Below are positions 19,311 through 28,756 of a stretch of DNA of 64,000 nt, piece after piece. The stretch comes from Cupriavidus sp. IDO (GTDB lineage Bacteria > Pseudomonadota > Gammaproteobacteria > Burkholderiales > Burkholderiaceae), in the NCBI RefSeq assembly GCF_000812465.1, contig NZ_JWMA01000055.1, positions 1 to 64,000 on the forward strand, read 5' to 3'. Both the position numbers and the translations under genes were made by a program. Numbering within the stretch: position 1 is the first letter of the stretch; every line of letters starts with the position of its first letter. The notes beneath the pieces are model-generated. The model had not been told where the DNA came from. It saw only the letters and a list, made by a program, of their open reading frames with translations, and searched no databases.

Positions 19311-19496
19311 CTAGTGGCGGCGGAAGGCCAGGCGACGCAACAACAGCACGGCGCCCGCAATCAGCAGCAGCACCGGCCACCACTCATGCGCGAAATGATG
19401 TGGCAACAGGCCACGGTTCTGTAGGAGGAACACGCCTCCCACCAAAATCAGGAATACCGGGACAAACAGCCCCCGGCCGCTGCGGCCAGTCCTCAT
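19311..19496 (-). CDS. Small LiaI/DUF5668-like membrane protein
   Basis: 61 residues with two hydrophobic segments separated by a short loop: PVFLILVGGVFLLQNRGLL and WWPVLLLIAGAVLLL, ending LRRLAFRRH. This is the LiaI-LiaF-like transmembrane pattern often found alone as a short protein. The start is ATG 19496 with GGGAGG 7 bp upstream. It lies 65 bp before the DUF962-like gene and on the same strand. Confidence 0.7.
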   Translation of the reverse strand: MRTGRSGRGLFVPVFLILVGGVFLLQNRGLLPHHFAHEWWPVLLLIAGAVLLLRRLAFRRH

Positions 19497-19671
19497 GGTC
19501 TCCCTCCCTCGCTGGTGGCTGCCGTGCGCAATATTTGCTGCGCTGCGGCGGTCGCCATTGACGATGCCAATGCACATCGTCCGGCACGTGCAGGGACTTT
19601 ACGCCTCACAGTGGCGGGAAGAAAGATTCTTGCGACGAACGGTGCACGCAGGGCGCGAACAGCACCGCGCG

Positions 19672-19705
19672 CGGGCCGGACAGCGGCAAAGTGGCGTCCG
19701 GCCCG
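19672..19705 (-). terminator. Hairpin after the cysB-type gene
   Basis: CGGGCCGGAC pairs perfectly with GTCCGGCCCG (10-bp stem, 14-base loop) about 20 bp beyond the stop of the last gene in the cys operon. There is no T run, so termination may be imperfect or Rho-assisted. Confidence 0.5.
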
Positions 19706-19723
19706 CCTGGCGACGCTTGCAGC

Positions 19724-20671
19724 TCAGGCCGCGATGGCCTGTTTGACGTCCGCTTCGGTCAGCGCGCTGGTGACCGTGTCGCGCGACAGATGCGGGGCGA
19801 ACATATTGATGAAGGCGTGCGCATAGCCGCGCAGGTAGGCACCGCGGCGCACGGCCACGCTGGTGGTGTTGGGCTCGAACAGGTGATCGGCCGAAATGCG
19901 CACCAGCCCGGAATCCTTGCGCTCGTCATAAGCCATCGACGCAATGATCCCCACGCCCAGCTCCAGCTCGGCGTAGGTCTTGATCACGTCGGCGTCCAGC
20001 GCGGTCAGCACGATTTCCGGCTGCAGCCCGGCTTCGGCAAAGGCGCTGTCGATCTTGCGGCGGCCGGTGAAGCCGGCGTCATAGGTAATAATCTGGAAGC
20101 CGGCCACGTCTTCGAGCGTCGGCTCGGGCAGGCGCGTCAGCGGATGGTCGGGCGAGACCACCAGCACGTGCTGCCAGCTGTAGGCTTCGAACGAGGTCAG
20201 CCCGGCCTCGCTCGCCAGTGCTTCGGTGGCGATGCCGATGTCGGCCTGGCCGGTCAGCAGCAGCTCGACGATATGCGTCGGCGATGCCTCCTGCAGCGCC
20301 AGCGTCACATGCGGAAATTCGCGGCGGAAGGACTGCACGACTTTGGGCAAGGCGTAGCGCGCCTGCGTGTGGGTGGTGGCGATCGTCAACCGGCCGGTGT
20401 GGCGGCCAGCGTACTCGTCGCCGGCCTGGCGCAGGTTTTCGGCTTCGAGCAGCAGGCGCTCGACGATGCGCACGATCTCGCGGCCCGGCTCGGTCAGCCC
20501 GGTCAGGCGCTTGCCATAGCGCTCGAAGATTTCCACGCCGAGCTCTTCCTCCAGCTCGCGGATCTGGCGCGAGACGCCGGGCTGCGAGGTGTAAAGGGCA
20601 TTGGCCACCTCGGTCAGGTTGAACTGGCGGCGCACCGCCTCGCGGATGGATCGGAGTTGCTGGAAGTTCAT
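19724..20671 (-). CDS. cysB: CysB-type LysR regulator of sulfur assimilation
   Basis: 315 residues. The N-terminus [23 protein letters not shown] and the helix-turn-helix region [17 protein letters not shown] match the CysB/Cbl branch, not ordinary LysR proteins. The effector domain keeps the Thr-rich TTHTQARY segment (near 100) that binds sulfate or N-acetylserine/APS in that family. CysB or Cbl activates sulfate and sulfonate genes when sulfur is limiting. It is the last gene of cysTWA-cysB, with a 4-bp ATGA overlap with cysA. Whether it is functionally CysB, Cbl or SsuR is not decided by sequence alone. Confidence 0.92.
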   Translation of the reverse strand: MNFQQLRSIREAVRRQFNLTEVANALYTSQPGVSRQIRELEEELGVEIFERYGKRLTGLTEPGREIVRIVERLLLEAENLRQAGDEYAGRHTGRLTIATTHTQARYALPKVVQSFRREFPHVTLALQEASPTHIVELLLTGQADIGIATEALASEAGLTSFEAYSWQHVLVVSPDHPLTRLPEPTLEDVAGFQIITYDAGFTGRRKIDSAFAEAGLQPEIVLTALDADVIKTYAELELGVGIIASMAYDERKDSGLVRISADHLFEPNTTSVAVRRGAYLRGYAHAFINMFAPHLSRDTVTSALTEADVKQAIAA

Positions 20672-21798
20672 GGTGCCGCCTTTTCTTGTTGGGTTGCCGC
20701 GGTGCCGGTGGCACGCGGCTGAGTGTTCGGTTGCGTGAACACGCGCAGCTGGCGCGGACGCACGGCAAGCAGCTCGCCTTCGCGGAAGCCTGCGTGGCGG
20801 AAGCGTTCCAGCGGCAAAGCCACCTCGATCACATCCTGGTTGTCTTCGCGTTCCAGTTCGAGCTGCGCGACCGGGCCCAGCGTCAGCGCGCGGCGCAGCG
20901 TGACGGCAATGCCGTCCGCGCCCGGCGCATAGCGCTCGAGGTCCAGGTCGTGCGGACGGACATAGGCGACCGCATCGCCGGCGGTCTCGTGGCCGCTGCC
21001 GATCACCGGCAGCACGGCCTCGCCGGTATGCAGCAGCCCGCCGCTTTCGCCCACTTCCAGCCGGCCGTGGAACAGGTTGACGTTGCCGAGGAAGCCGAAT
21101 ACGAACGGCGTGGCCGGATGGTTGTAAACCGCCTCGGGCGAGCCGAACTGCTCCACGCGGCCGCGGTTCATCAGCACCACCTGGTCGGCCACTTCGAGCG
21201 CCTCTTCCTGGTCGTGCGTGACGAACACGCTGGTCACGTGCAGCTCATCGTGCAGGCGGCGCAGCCAGCGGCGCAGTTCCTTTCGCACCTTGGCATCGAG
21301 CGCGCCGAACGGCTCGTCCAGCAGCAGCACGCGCGGCTCCACCGCAAGCGCGCGGGCCAGTGCGATGCGCTGGCGCTGGCCGCCCGACAGCTGCGACGGA
21401 TAGCGGTCAGCCAGCCAGTCCAGCTGCACCAGTTCGAGCAGCGAGCGCACCTTCTCGTGGATCTGCGCTTCGCCCGGACGTTCGCCGCGCGGCTTCACGC
21501 GCAGGCCGAAAGCCACGTTCTCGAACACGCTCATGTGCTTGAACAATGCATAGTGCTGGAACACGAAGCCCACTTGGCGCTGGCGCACGTGCTGCTGCGA
21601 GGCGTCACGGCCGGCCAGCACGATCTGTCCGGCATCGGCACGCTCCAGGCCAGCGATGATGCGCAGCAGCGTGGTCTTGCCGCAGCCCGACGGCCCCAGC
21701 AGCGCGGTCAGCTCGCCTTCGTCGAAGTCCAGCGAGACATTGTCCAGCGCGACGAAATCGCCAAAGCGCTTCTCTACGTTCTTGACCTGAATGCTCAT
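20668..21798 (-). CDS. cysA: Sulfate/thiosulfate ABC transporter ATPase
   Basis: 376 residues. Walker A is GPSGCGKTT at 35-43, the signature LSGGQRQR near 137, Walker [14 protein letters not shown] near 155, and the H-loop THDQEEA. A C-terminal regulatory TOBE-like region covers about 240-360. The protein energises sulfate and thiosulfate uptake with CysT and CysW. The ATG overlaps the cysW stop by 4 bp (ATGA), and its own end overlaps cysB likewise, so the four genes are translationally coupled. Confidence 0.96.
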   Translation of the reverse strand: MSIQVKNVEKRFGDFVALDNVSLDFDEGELTALLGPSGCGKTTLLRIIAGLERADAGQIVLAGRDASQQHVRQRQVGFVFQHYALFKHMSVFENVAFGLRVKPRGERPGEAQIHEKVRSLLELVQLDWLADRYPSQLSGGQRQRIALARALAVEPRVLLLDEPFGALDAKVRKELRRWLRRLHDELHVTSVFVTHDQEEALEVADQVVLMNRGRVEQFGSPEAVYNHPATPFVFGFLGNVNLFHGRLEVGESGGLLHTGEAVLPVIGSGHETAGDAVAYVRPHDLDLERYAPGADGIAVTLRRALTLGPVAQLELEREDNQDVIEVALPLERFRHAGFREGELLAVRPRQLRVFTQPNTQPRATGTAATQQEKAAP

Positions 21799-22724
21799 GA
21801 TGCCTGTCCTTGCAGTGTTGCCAGCGGCCGCTCGACGGCGACGTCTTCGTGTTCCTTGCGGGCGCGGAATTCCACCAGCGTCTTGATGCCGAGGGTCACC
21901 AGCGCCAGCAGGGTCAGCAGCGAGGCCACCGCGAAAGCTGCCGCGAAGTTGTACTCGTTGTAGAGAATTTCCACATGCAGCGGCATGGTGTTGGTCAGCC
22001 CGCGGATATGGCCCGACACCACCGACACCGCGCCGAACTCGCCCATCGCCCGTGCGTTACACAGGATCACGCCATACAGCAGGCCCCAGCGGATGTTGGG
22101 CAGCGTGATATGGCGGAAGGTCTGCCAGCCCGAGGCACCCAGCACGATGGCGGCCTCTTCCTCCTCGCTGCCCTGCGCCTGCATCAGCGGGATCAGCTCG
22201 CGCGCCACGAAGGGAAAGGTCACGAAGATGGTCGCCAGCACGATGCCTGGCACCGCGAACATGATCTTGATGTCGTGCGCTTCCAGCCACGGCCCGAACC
22301 AGCCCTGCGCGCCGAACAGCAGCACGTAGACCAGGCCGGAGATCACCGGCGACACCGAGAACGGCAGGTCGATCAGCGTGATCAGCAGGTTCTTGCCGCG
22401 AAAGTCGAACTTGGCGATGGCCCAGGCCGCCGCCACGCCGAACACCACATTCAGCGGCACCGCGATCGCCGCCACCGTCAGCGTGAGCTGGATGGCCGAC
22501 AAGGCGTCCGGCTCGATGAGCGCTTCCCAGTAGGTCTGCACGCCCTTGCGCAGCGCCTCGTAAAAGACGGAGGCCAGCGGCACGAACAGGAACAGCGACA
22601 GGAACAGCACGGCCACGGTGATCAGCGTGTAGCGCACCCATGGCACCTCACCGGTGGCGTCGAAAGTGTGATGGGCCCTGGCCGGAGGTTGTCCGCCTAG
22701 CCGGCGCGAAACTGCGCCTGCCAT
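21795..22724 (-). CDS. cysW: Sulfate ABC transporter permease
   Basis: 309 residues with six or so membrane segments and the EAA-loop typical of importer permeases ([23 protein letters not shown]). It forms the channel with CysT. The start is ATG 22724, which makes it begin 2 bp before the cysT stop codon ends; the longer frame to 22772 overlaps cysT and lacks support. Confidence 0.94.
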   Translation of the reverse strand: MAGAVSRRLGGQPPARAHHTFDATGEVPWVRYTLITVAVLFLSLFLFVPLASVFYEALRKGVQTYWEALIEPDALSAIQLTLTVAAIAVPLNVVFGVAAAWAIAKFDFRGKNLLITLIDLPFSVSPVISGLVYVLLFGAQGWFGPWLEAHDIKIMFAVPGIVLATIFVTFPFVARELIPLMQAQGSEEEEAAIVLGASGWQTFRHITLPNIRWGLLYGVILCNARAMGEFGAVSVVSGHIRGLTNTMPLHVEILYNEYNFAAAFAVASLLTLLALVTLGIKTLVEFRARKEHEDVAVERPLATLQGQAS

Positions 22725-22725
22725 G

Positions 22726-23685
22726 TCAGAACTCCTTGCCCGTGGCGGGCGCTTCAAGTGCCAGGCCGGCACGCGCGCCCGACTGGTGGTGGCGTGTCCA
22801 GGCCTGCAACAGGTTGATCAGCAGCAACAGCGCGAAGGAGATCACCAGCATCACCACCGCCACGGCGGTAGCGCCGGCGTAGTCGTATTGCTCCAGCTTG
22901 GAATAGATCATCAGCGGCGCGATCTCGGAGACCATCGGCATGTTGCCGGAGATGAAGACCACCGAGCCGTACTCGCCCGTCGCCCGTGCGAACGACAGCG
23001 CAAAGCCCGTCAGCAGCGCCGGCAGGACGGCCGGCAGGATCACGCGGATGAAGGTCTGCAGCCGGGTTGCGCCCAGGCTGGCTGCGGCCTCTTCCAGCTC
23101 CTGCTCCACATCTTCCAGCACCGGCTGCACCGTGCGCACCACGAACGGCAGGCCGATGAAGGTCAGCGCCACCACCACGCCCAGCGGCGTGAATGCGACC
23201 TTGATGCCGAGCGGCTCCAGGTAGCGGCCGATCCAGCCGTTGCCGGCGAACAGCGCGGTCAGCGCAATGCCGGCCACTGCGGTCGGCAGCGCGAACGGCA
23301 GGTCCACCAGCGCATCGATCAGGCGCTTGCCCGGAAAGCGGTAGCGCACCAGCACCCACGCCACCACCAGGCCGAATGCCGTATTGATCAGCGCCGCGAT
23401 CAGCGATGCGCCAAAGCTCAGTTCAAGGGAAGCCACCACGCGCGGCGCCGTCACCGCAACCCAGAAGGCCTCCCACGTCATCGTGAACGTCTTCAGGAAC
23501 GTGGCCGACAGCGGGATCAGGACGATCAGCGTCAGGTAGAACAGCGTGAAGCCCAGCGACAGGCCAAAGCCCGGCAGCACGGTAAAGCGCTGGCTGGTCT
23601 TGCCGGCCGGCGTGCGCCGGCTGGCGCGCGGCGCTTCCGGCGTTGCCGGTGGCGGTGTTTCCGCCCGGGAAATAGAGGGTGGCAT
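22726..23685 (-). CDS. cysT: Sulfate ABC transporter permease
   Basis: 319 residues, first gene of the cysTWA-cysB operon, with six predicted membrane segments after a Pro-rich cytoplasmic N-terminus (about 1-45). The coupling helix region [19 protein letters not shown] is visible near 205-225. The start is ATG 23685. The periplasmic sulfate-binding partner gene is not next to it but 7 kb upstream (sbp at 30672). The leader carries a hairpin and a motif shared with the sbp leader. Confidence 0.95.
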   Translation of the reverse strand: MPPSISRAETPPPATPEAPRASRRTPAGKTSQRFTVLPGFGLSLGFTLFYLTLIVLIPLSATFLKTFTMTWEAFWVAVTAPRVVASLELSFGASLIAALINTAFGLVVAWVLVRYRFPGKRLIDALVDLPFALPTAVAGIALTALFAGNGWIGRYLEPLGIKVAFTPLGVVVALTFIGLPFVVRTVQPVLEDVEQELEEAAASLGATRLQTFIRVILPAVLPALLTGFALSFARATGEYGSVVFISGNMPMVSEIAPLMIYSKLEQYDYAGATAVAVVMLVISFALLLLINLLQAWTRHHQSGARAGLALEAPATGKEF

Positions 23686-23758
23686 GTCGTCTCGTCTGTC
23701 ATCGGCCCGCCACCACCAGAGACAAAACACCGGCGCTGCGTGGGGGCTTCTTATGAAA

Positions 23759-23777
23759 CCGGCGCATATTGCGCCGG
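23759..23777. other. Hairpin in the cysT leader
   Basis: CCGGCGCA-tat-TGCGCCGG, a perfect 8-bp stem with a 3-base loop, sits 74 bp before the cysT start and downstream of the predicted transcription start. It has no T run, so it may stabilise the mRNA or influence translation. Confidence 0.35.
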
Positions 23778-23805
23778 CCTACGAGACAAATTCTGCAGAT
23801 GCGCC

Positions 23806-23827
23806 CTTATAAACAGAACGAATCTTT
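23806..23827 (-). promoter_or_regulatory. cysT promoter with candidate CysB-family site
   Basis: On the minus strand the motif AAAGATTCGTTCTGTT ends just before a -10-like TATAAG (23806-23811). The -35 position (AATTCG) is poor, as expected for an activator-dependent promoter. The same ATTCGTTC-Y-GTT block with the same distance to an AT-rich -10 occurs in front of sbp (31781-31805). Confidence 0.5.
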
Positions 23828-23846
23828 ACGAATTTTCTTAGACGTT

Positions 23847-24524
23847 TTAGATATAAGGGACGGCAGATGCGACTTCGACGCCAGCCTCCCAAGGGCCGAT
23901 TCCGTCACCTGCGGTCTCAGAACTGCCTTCAGACTCGATCCGCTGGATAAGTGTGGCAAGCATGGCGAGGCCTTCAGGCCACTCGCCCAGCCCGGAATCG
24001 GCATTGATGTGCCCCACGTTGCCCGCATCGACCAGTTCGCTGCCCCACAGGGTGCCCCAGCTGAACGCCGTGCGCTGGGACATCCATGGATCGTTGCGGC
24101 TCGCCACCAATATCGTCGGGAACGGCAACCGATAGGCGGGCAGCAGGCTGCCGACGGCAAACTTGTCCGGATCAGCGGGCGCCACCAGCAAGGCGCCGGC
24201 AATTCCGGCAGGATCGAGTGCAGCCTGCCGCAGCGATGCCAGGCAGCCGAAGCTGTGCGCGACCAGCACCGCGCCGCGATGCGCCACGCGCTGGGCCCGC
24301 ATCACGCCTTCGGACACCCGCTCCGCCCACAGCGGCAGGCTCGGGCGCGACCAGTCGTGCTGCTCGATGCGCTGCCAGTCCGGGAACCGGTGCTCCCAGC
24401 GGCTTTGCCAGTGGCCCGGCCCGCTGCCGTGCAGCCCCGGCACGGTCAGCACCTGCAAACACTTCGGGACCGCCAGCCGCGCCAGCGGCTCGTGCTCGCT
24501 GGCAGGCTTGATCGACTGCGTCAT
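23847..24524 (-). CDS. RBBP9/YdeN-type alpha/beta hydrolase
   Basis: 225 residues. TVPGLHGSGPGHWQSRWE opens the RBBP9 fold, the nucleophile Ser is in VAHSFGCLA (near residue 90), and the catalytic His is in NVGHINADSGLGEWPEG (near 190). Family members are serine hydrolases of poorly known substrates. Its ATG overlaps the stop of the EAL-domain gene by 4 bp (ATGA), so the two are translationally coupled. It lies between the ssu and cys operons, which suggests a role in sulfur metabolism, for example hydrolysis of an organosulfur ester, but this is inference. Confidence 0.85.
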   Translation of the reverse strand: MTQSIKPASEHEPLARLAVPKCLQVLTVPGLHGSGPGHWQSRWEHRFPDWQRIEQHDWSRPSLPLWAERVSEGVMRAQRVAHRGAVLVAHSFGCLASLRQAALDPAGIAGALLVAPADPDKFAVGSLLPAYRLPFPTILVASRNDPWMSQRTAFSWGTLWGSELVDAGNVGHINADSGLGEWPEGLAMLATLIQRIESEGSSETAGDGIGPWEAGVEVASAVPYI

Positions 24525-25402
24525 ATCGGCTCCTCGTTCAGTTCCCCTCTTCTTGTTCCGGATACAGCATGTTCCGTGCCCGCGCTGGCATTCCAGTGCC
24601 TCAAGCCGGCCGGGCTGACCCGCGCGCCCGCAAAGGCGCCCTGCCCCAGCACGATGCCGGCGGCCTGCAGCCGCTCGATGCTCAGCGCGTCCTGCAGGCG
24701 GCGCCCGATCAGCGTCACGCCGGCATTGGCCGCGCTGGCGCGCAGGCCGGCCAGTTGGCGGTCGGTCCAGGTGCGCCGCATGTCGAGCTTGAGCCAGTCC
24801 GGCAGCGCATGCGCCATCAGCGCGCCAGCCTCGGCCGGGTCCGATGCCTGCAGGCTCACCGCAAACCCGTTGCGGCGATAGTTGCCGACCACGTGCAGCA
24901 GCAGTGGCAGGTCATCATTGGCGCTGGCCGGCACCTGGATCACGAAGCGTTCCAGCGGCAAGCCCAGCGACTGCAAGGCGCGCCGGAAGGCCGCGCCGTG
25001 ATCGTCGGCCACCGCCGCCAGCAGGCGGTTGTGCACGTTGAGCACCAGCTTGTGGCTGCCTTCCGAGGCGAAGTAGTTGATAGCGTGGACCAGCCGCGAG
25101 AGGCGATCCAGCGAGACCAGCGAGGCATCGTCCGCCGCCATCGCGAACAGCTTCCATGCGGCCAGGCCCACGCCGTCCTCGGCATAGGTGTGGATGGCAC
25201 CTTCATGCGCGACCACCTCGCGGTCGGCAAGCGTCACCAGCGGCTCGAACGCGCTGGTCAGCGAACAGTTGAAGAACTGGCCCTGCACCTGCCCGCGCGC
25301 ATCCCGCCACAATTGCCGGTCAGCCAGAGGCTTGCGCGGCAGCGTTTCAAGATAGCGTTCGAGCGCGCTCAGTCCGGTTCCGGTTTCGTTCGCGCCTGCC
25401 AT
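24521..25402 (-). CDS. Degenerate EAL-domain protein
   Basis: 293 residues. The EAL fold is recognisable: AFEPLVTLADREVVAHEG corresponds to the signature strand, LVLNVHN to the Asn motif, LPDWLKLD to the KLD motif and VLGQGAFAGARVSP to the C-terminal GQG motif. However, the signature EAL is replaced by EGA, the DDFG-type metal loop is absent, and the late Glu motif is missing. Such proteins normally cannot hydrolyse cyclic di-GMP and act by protein or ligand binding. The start is ATG 25402 with AAGGA upstream; ATG 25420 is an alternative. It lies 78 bp downstream of ssuF and overlaps the RBBP9-like gene. Confidence 0.8.
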   Translation of the reverse strand: MAGANETGTGLSALERYLETLPRKPLADRQLWRDARGQVQGQFFNCSLTSAFEPLVTLADREVVAHEGAIHTYAEDGVGLAAWKLFAMAADDASLVSLDRLSRLVHAINYFASEGSHKLVLNVHNRLLAAVADDHGAAFRRALQSLGLPLERFVIQVPASANDDLPLLLHVVGNYRRNGFAVSLQASDPAEAGALMAHALPDWLKLDMRRTWTDRQLAGLRASAANAGVTLIGRRLQDALSIERLQAAGIVLGQGAFAGARVSPAGLRHWNASAGTEHAVSGTRRGELNEEPI

Positions 25403-25480
25403 GGTGATTCCTTCTGTCATAGGTATGGACGTCAAGGGCGCGGGATGCCGGCATTGTGTCGCCGGCAGGTCCCTGCCCGC

Positions 25481-25696
25481 TTACAGCTTGGCGATCGACA
25501 CCTCGGTGGCCTTCACCAGCGCCACGACTTCGCTGCCCAGCGTGAGGCCGAGATCGCGGATCGAGCGCGTGGTGATGACCGAGGTGACAATGCCGGCCGG
25601 CGTTTCCACGTCCACTTCGGAAACCACCGGGCCTTCGATGATGGCGGCGACCTTGCCGCGGAACTGGTTGCGTACGTTGATGGCCTGAATGCTCAT
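25481..25696 (-). CDS. ssuF: Molbindin-like TOBE-domain protein of the sulfonate operon
   Basis: 71 residues forming one TOBE/Mop domain (SIQAINVRNQFRGKVAAIIEG through LGSEVVALVKATEVSIAKL). Mop domains bind molybdate or other oxyanions. In Pseudomonas putida the ssuEADCBF operon ends with ssuF, a molbindin-like gene needed for sulfonate and sulfate-ester use, and the position here, after ssuB, matches it. The precise role of SsuF is not settled. The start is ATG 25696, preceded by AAAGGAG. Confidence 0.85.
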   Translation of the reverse strand: MSIQAINVRNQFRGKVAAIIEGPVVSEVDVETPAGIVTSVITTRSIRDLGLTLGSEVVALVKATEVSIAKL

Positions 25697-25791
25697 GATA
25701 GAAGCTCCTTTCGTGATGGCGTATGAAGATTCGGTAATGACGATCTGCGGGTCTCCCGCAGTGCACCCGCCCCTGCCAGGGCAGGCGGTTG

Positions 25792-26718
25792 CTACACTGC
25801 CCAGCGCACGGATTCGACGGTGCGAATCAGCGACCAGTCGGCCGTGGGCGCCTGCTCTTGCACATGGAGATCGACGTCTCCATTGCGCTCCGCTTGCGTC
25901 GGGTGCTGCATCACCCGCCGCAATACGGTGTCCTCAAGCTGCGCGAAGGCTGCCGAGCCACGCTGGCGCGGGCGCGGCAATGCCACCCGCTCATCCATCG
26001 CGATGCAGCCGTCTTCGATCAGCACGATGCGATCGGCCAGCGCCACGGCCTCAGACACATCGTGCGTGACCAGCAGCGCCGTGAAGCCGAGACGGCGCCA
26101 CAGCGATTCGATCAGCCCCTGCATTTCGATGCGCGTAAGTGCATCGAGCGCCCCCAGCGGTTCGTCGAGCAGCAGCAGGCGCGGGCGATGCACCAGGGCG
26201 CGGGCGAGCGCCACGCGTTGCCGTTGGCCCCCTGAGAGGCGCGCCGGCCACGCCTGTGCGCGCTCGGCCAGGCCGACCTGCGCGAGCACGGCCGCGGCTT
26301 CGGCGCGGCGTTCGCGCGGCAGGCCCAGCGCGACGTTGTCGAGCACCCGCTTCCACGGCAGCAGCCTGGCGTCCTGGAACATCACGCGAATGTCCTGCCG
26401 CTGCGCGCGGCCGGCCTGCGCATCGAGCGTGACCGCGCCTTCGTCGGCAGGCTCCAGCCCGGCCACCAGCCGCAGCAGCGTGCTCTTGCCGCAGCCGCTG
26501 CGGCCGACGATGGCGACGAATTCGCCGGGCACGGCGTGCAGGTCCACGCCGTGCAGCACTTCGCGTCCGTCGTAGCGCTTGACCACCTGTTGCACGTTGA
26601 GCGCAACGCCACCAGGCGCTGCCGTTTCAACGCGTGGATCGGGCTGCGTCGAATGGCTTCGGGCAAGCCCTGCGTCCAGCAGCGCCAGCGCCGCCTGTTC
26701 CACCGGATTGCTTTGCAT
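25792..26718 (-). CDS. ssuB: Aliphatic sulfonate ABC transporter ATPase
   Basis: 308 residues. Walker [10 protein letters not shown] is at 72-80, followed by the Q loop [10 protein letters not shown] typical of the nitrate/sulfonate/taurine subfamily, the signature LSGGQRQR near 162, and Walker [13 protein letters not shown]. An N-terminal extension of about 37 residues precedes the domain. It couples ATP hydrolysis to sulfonate import with SsuA and SsuC, and starts 24 bp after the ssuC stop. Confidence 0.94.
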   Translation of the reverse strand: MQSNPVEQAALALLDAGLARSHSTQPDPRVETAAPGGVALNVQQVVKRYDGREVLHGVDLHAVPGEFVAIVGRSGCGKSTLLRLVAGLEPADEGAVTLDAQAGRAQRQDIRVMFQDARLLPWKRVLDNVALGLPRERRAEAAAVLAQVGLAERAQAWPARLSGGQRQRVALARALVHRPRLLLLDEPLGALDALTRIEMQGLIESLWRRLGFTALLVTHDVSEAVALADRIVLIEDGCIAMDERVALPRPRQRGSAAFAQLEDTVLRRVMQHPTQAERNGDVDLHVQEQAPTADWSLIRTVESVRWAV

Positions 26719-26742
26719 GGGGATTCCTTCGCGAATAGTGGG

Positions 26743-27546
26743 TCAGGCGGACTGGTAGCCCGGATGCCAGCGCAGCCAGTAGCGTTCCAGCCCGCGCGAC
26801 AGCAGGTCGGCCAGCTTGCCCAGCAGCGCATAGAGCAGGATGCCGACCAGCACCACATCGGTCTGCAGGAATTCGCGCGCATTCATGGTCATGTAGCCGA
26901 TGCCCGACTGCGCCGAGATGGTCTCCGCCACGATCAGGATCACCCACATCAGGCCCAGCGAAAACCGCACGCCGACCAGGATGCCGGGCAGCGCGCCGGG
27001 CAGGATCACCTCGCGGTACAGCCGCCAGCCGGACAGGCCGTAGCTGCGCGCCATCTCGACCAGGCTGGGATCGACCGAGCGGATGCCGTGATAGGTATTC
27101 AGATAGACCGGGAAGAACACGCCGAGCGAAACCAGGAAGAGCTTGGCGGTCTCGTCGATGCCGAACCACAGGATCACCAGCGGGATCAGCGCCAGCGGCG
27201 GGATGTTGCGCACCATCTGCAGCGTGCTGTCGAGCAGCGTGGCCGCGGAACGGAACGTGCCGGTCAGCAGCCCCAGCAGCAGGCCCAGGCCGCCGCCGAT
27301 GGCGAAGCCGGCCAGTGCGCGCCAGGTGCTGACCCAGACGTGCGTCCACAATTCGCCCGAGACCGCTAGGCTCCAGGCCGCCTGCAGAACTGCCAGCGGT
27401 GCCGGCAGGACACGGCTCGACAGCCAGCCGTAATGGGAGGCCGCCTGCCATACGAAGATCAGCAGGACGGGAACGATCCACGGCGCCAGCGCATGCGCCA
27501 GCGCATGCCGGTCATGACCCGGGATGGGAGTCTTCGGAGCAGACAT
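26743..27546 (-). CDS. ssuC: Aliphatic sulfonate ABC transporter permease
   Basis: 267 residues with six membrane segments and the permease loop SYGLSGWRLYREVILPGALPG near 155-175. It forms the membrane channel for sulfonates. It is 10 bp downstream of ssuD and 24 bp upstream of ssuB, in the conserved ssuEADCB order. Confidence 0.94.
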   Translation of the reverse strand: MSAPKTPIPGHDRHALAHALAPWIVPVLLIFVWQAASHYGWLSSRVLPAPLAVLQAAWSLAVSGELWTHVWVSTWRALAGFAIGGGLGLLLGLLTGTFRSAATLLDSTLQMVRNIPPLALIPLVILWFGIDETAKLFLVSLGVFFPVYLNTYHGIRSVDPSLVEMARSYGLSGWRLYREVILPGALPGILVGVRFSLGLMWVILIVAETISAQSGIGYMTMNAREFLQTDVVLVGILLYALLGKLADLLSRGLERYWLRWHPGYQSA

Positions 27547-27556
27547 GGCGTTGTCC

Positions 27557-28720
27557 TCAACTCTGCGACGCGCGCGGCACGATGCCAGTCGCCATCACTT
27601 CGCCGAACGGCCCCGACAGCACCTTGCCAGGCAGCTTGTCGCGCACCGAGCGCGGCAGCAGCGGGAACACCAGTTCGGCGAAGCGGTAGGCCTCTTCCAG
27701 GTGCGGGTAGCCGGACAGCACGAAGGTGTCGATCCCCAGTTCCGAGTACTCGCGTATGCGCTCGGCCACGGTATGTGGATCGCCTACCAGCGCCGTGCCG
27801 GCGCCGCCACGCACGAGACCCACGCCGGCCCACAGGTTGGGGCTGATCTCCAGCGCCTCGCGCGTACGCCGCGCGCCGCCTGCGTGCAGCGCGGCCATGC
27901 GGCGCTGCCCTTCCGAATCCATTTTCGCGAAGACCGCCTGCGCCCGGGCCACGGTCTCGTCGTCGAGCCGGCTGATCAGGTCGTCGGCGGCAGCCCAGGC
28001 AGCGGCCTCGGTCTCGCGCACGATCACGTGCAGGCGAATGCCGAACTTCACCGTGCGGCCGTGGCGCGCGGCATGCCGGCGCACGTCATCCAGCTTCTGC
28101 GCCACGTCGGCCGGCGGCTCGCCCCAGGTCAGGTAGGTATCGACCTGCTCGCCCGCCAGCTCGTGCGCCACCGCCGACGAGCCGCCGAAGTACACCGGCG
28201 GATGCGGACGCTGCAACGGCGGATACAGCACGCGAGCGCCCTTGACCCTGAGATGCCGGCCTTCGTAGTCCAGCTCCGCATTGTCGTGGCTGGCGGCCAG
28301 CACCTCGCGCCAGATCCGGATGAACTCCGCCGAGGCCTCGTAGCGCGCAGCGTGATCGAGGAACAGGCCATCGCCTTCCAGCTCAGCCTGATCGCCACCG
28401 GTTACCAGGTTGACCAGCAGCCGCCCGCCGGAGATCCGGTCGAAAGTGGCGGCCATGCGTGCAGCCAGCGTGGGCGCCATCAGGCCTGGGCGCACTGCCA
28501 CGAGGAAGCGCAGGCGACGGGTCACTGCCGCCAGCGCGGATGCCACCACCCAGGGGTCTTCGCAGGAGCGGCCAGTAGGAATGAGTACGCCTTCGTAGCC
28601 GAGCGTGTCGGCGGCGACGGCCACCTGCTTCAGGTAGTCGAAACTGACCTCGCGCGCGCCTTCGGAGGTGCCGAGGTAGCGGCTGTCGCCGTGGGTGGGG
28701 ATGAACCAGAAGACTTGCAT
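27557..28720 (-). CDS. ssuD: FMNH2-dependent alkanesulfonate monooxygenase
   Basis: 387 residues, TIM-barrel luciferase-like flavin enzyme. The N-terminus [23 protein letters not shown] is highly characteristic. Cleaves alkanesulfonates to aldehyde and sulfite using FMNH2 supplied by SsuE. The flavin/substrate residues of the family ([12 protein letters not shown] near 55-66 and the C-terminal [17 protein letters not shown]) are present. It lies between ssuA and ssuC. Confidence 0.97.
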   Translation of the reverse strand: MQVFWFIPTHGDSRYLGTSEGAREVSFDYLKQVAVAADTLGYEGVLIPTGRSCEDPWVVASALAAVTRRLRFLVAVRPGLMAPTLAARMAATFDRISGGRLLVNLVTGGDQAELEGDGLFLDHAARYEASAEFIRIWREVLAASHDNAELDYEGRHLRVKGARVLYPPLQRPHPPVYFGGSSAVAHELAGEQVDTYLTWGEPPADVAQKLDDVRRHAARHGRTVKFGIRLHVIVRETEAAAWAAADDLISRLDDETVARAQAVFAKMDSEGQRRMAALHAGGARRTREALEISPNLWAGVGLVRGGAGTALVGDPHTVAERIREYSELGIDTFVLSGYPHLEEAYRFAELVFPLLPRSVRDKLPGKVLSGPFGEVMATGIVPRASQS

Positions 28721-28756
28721 GTCGTTGCCTCGCGTTGTGATGGGGGAACGCCGGAT

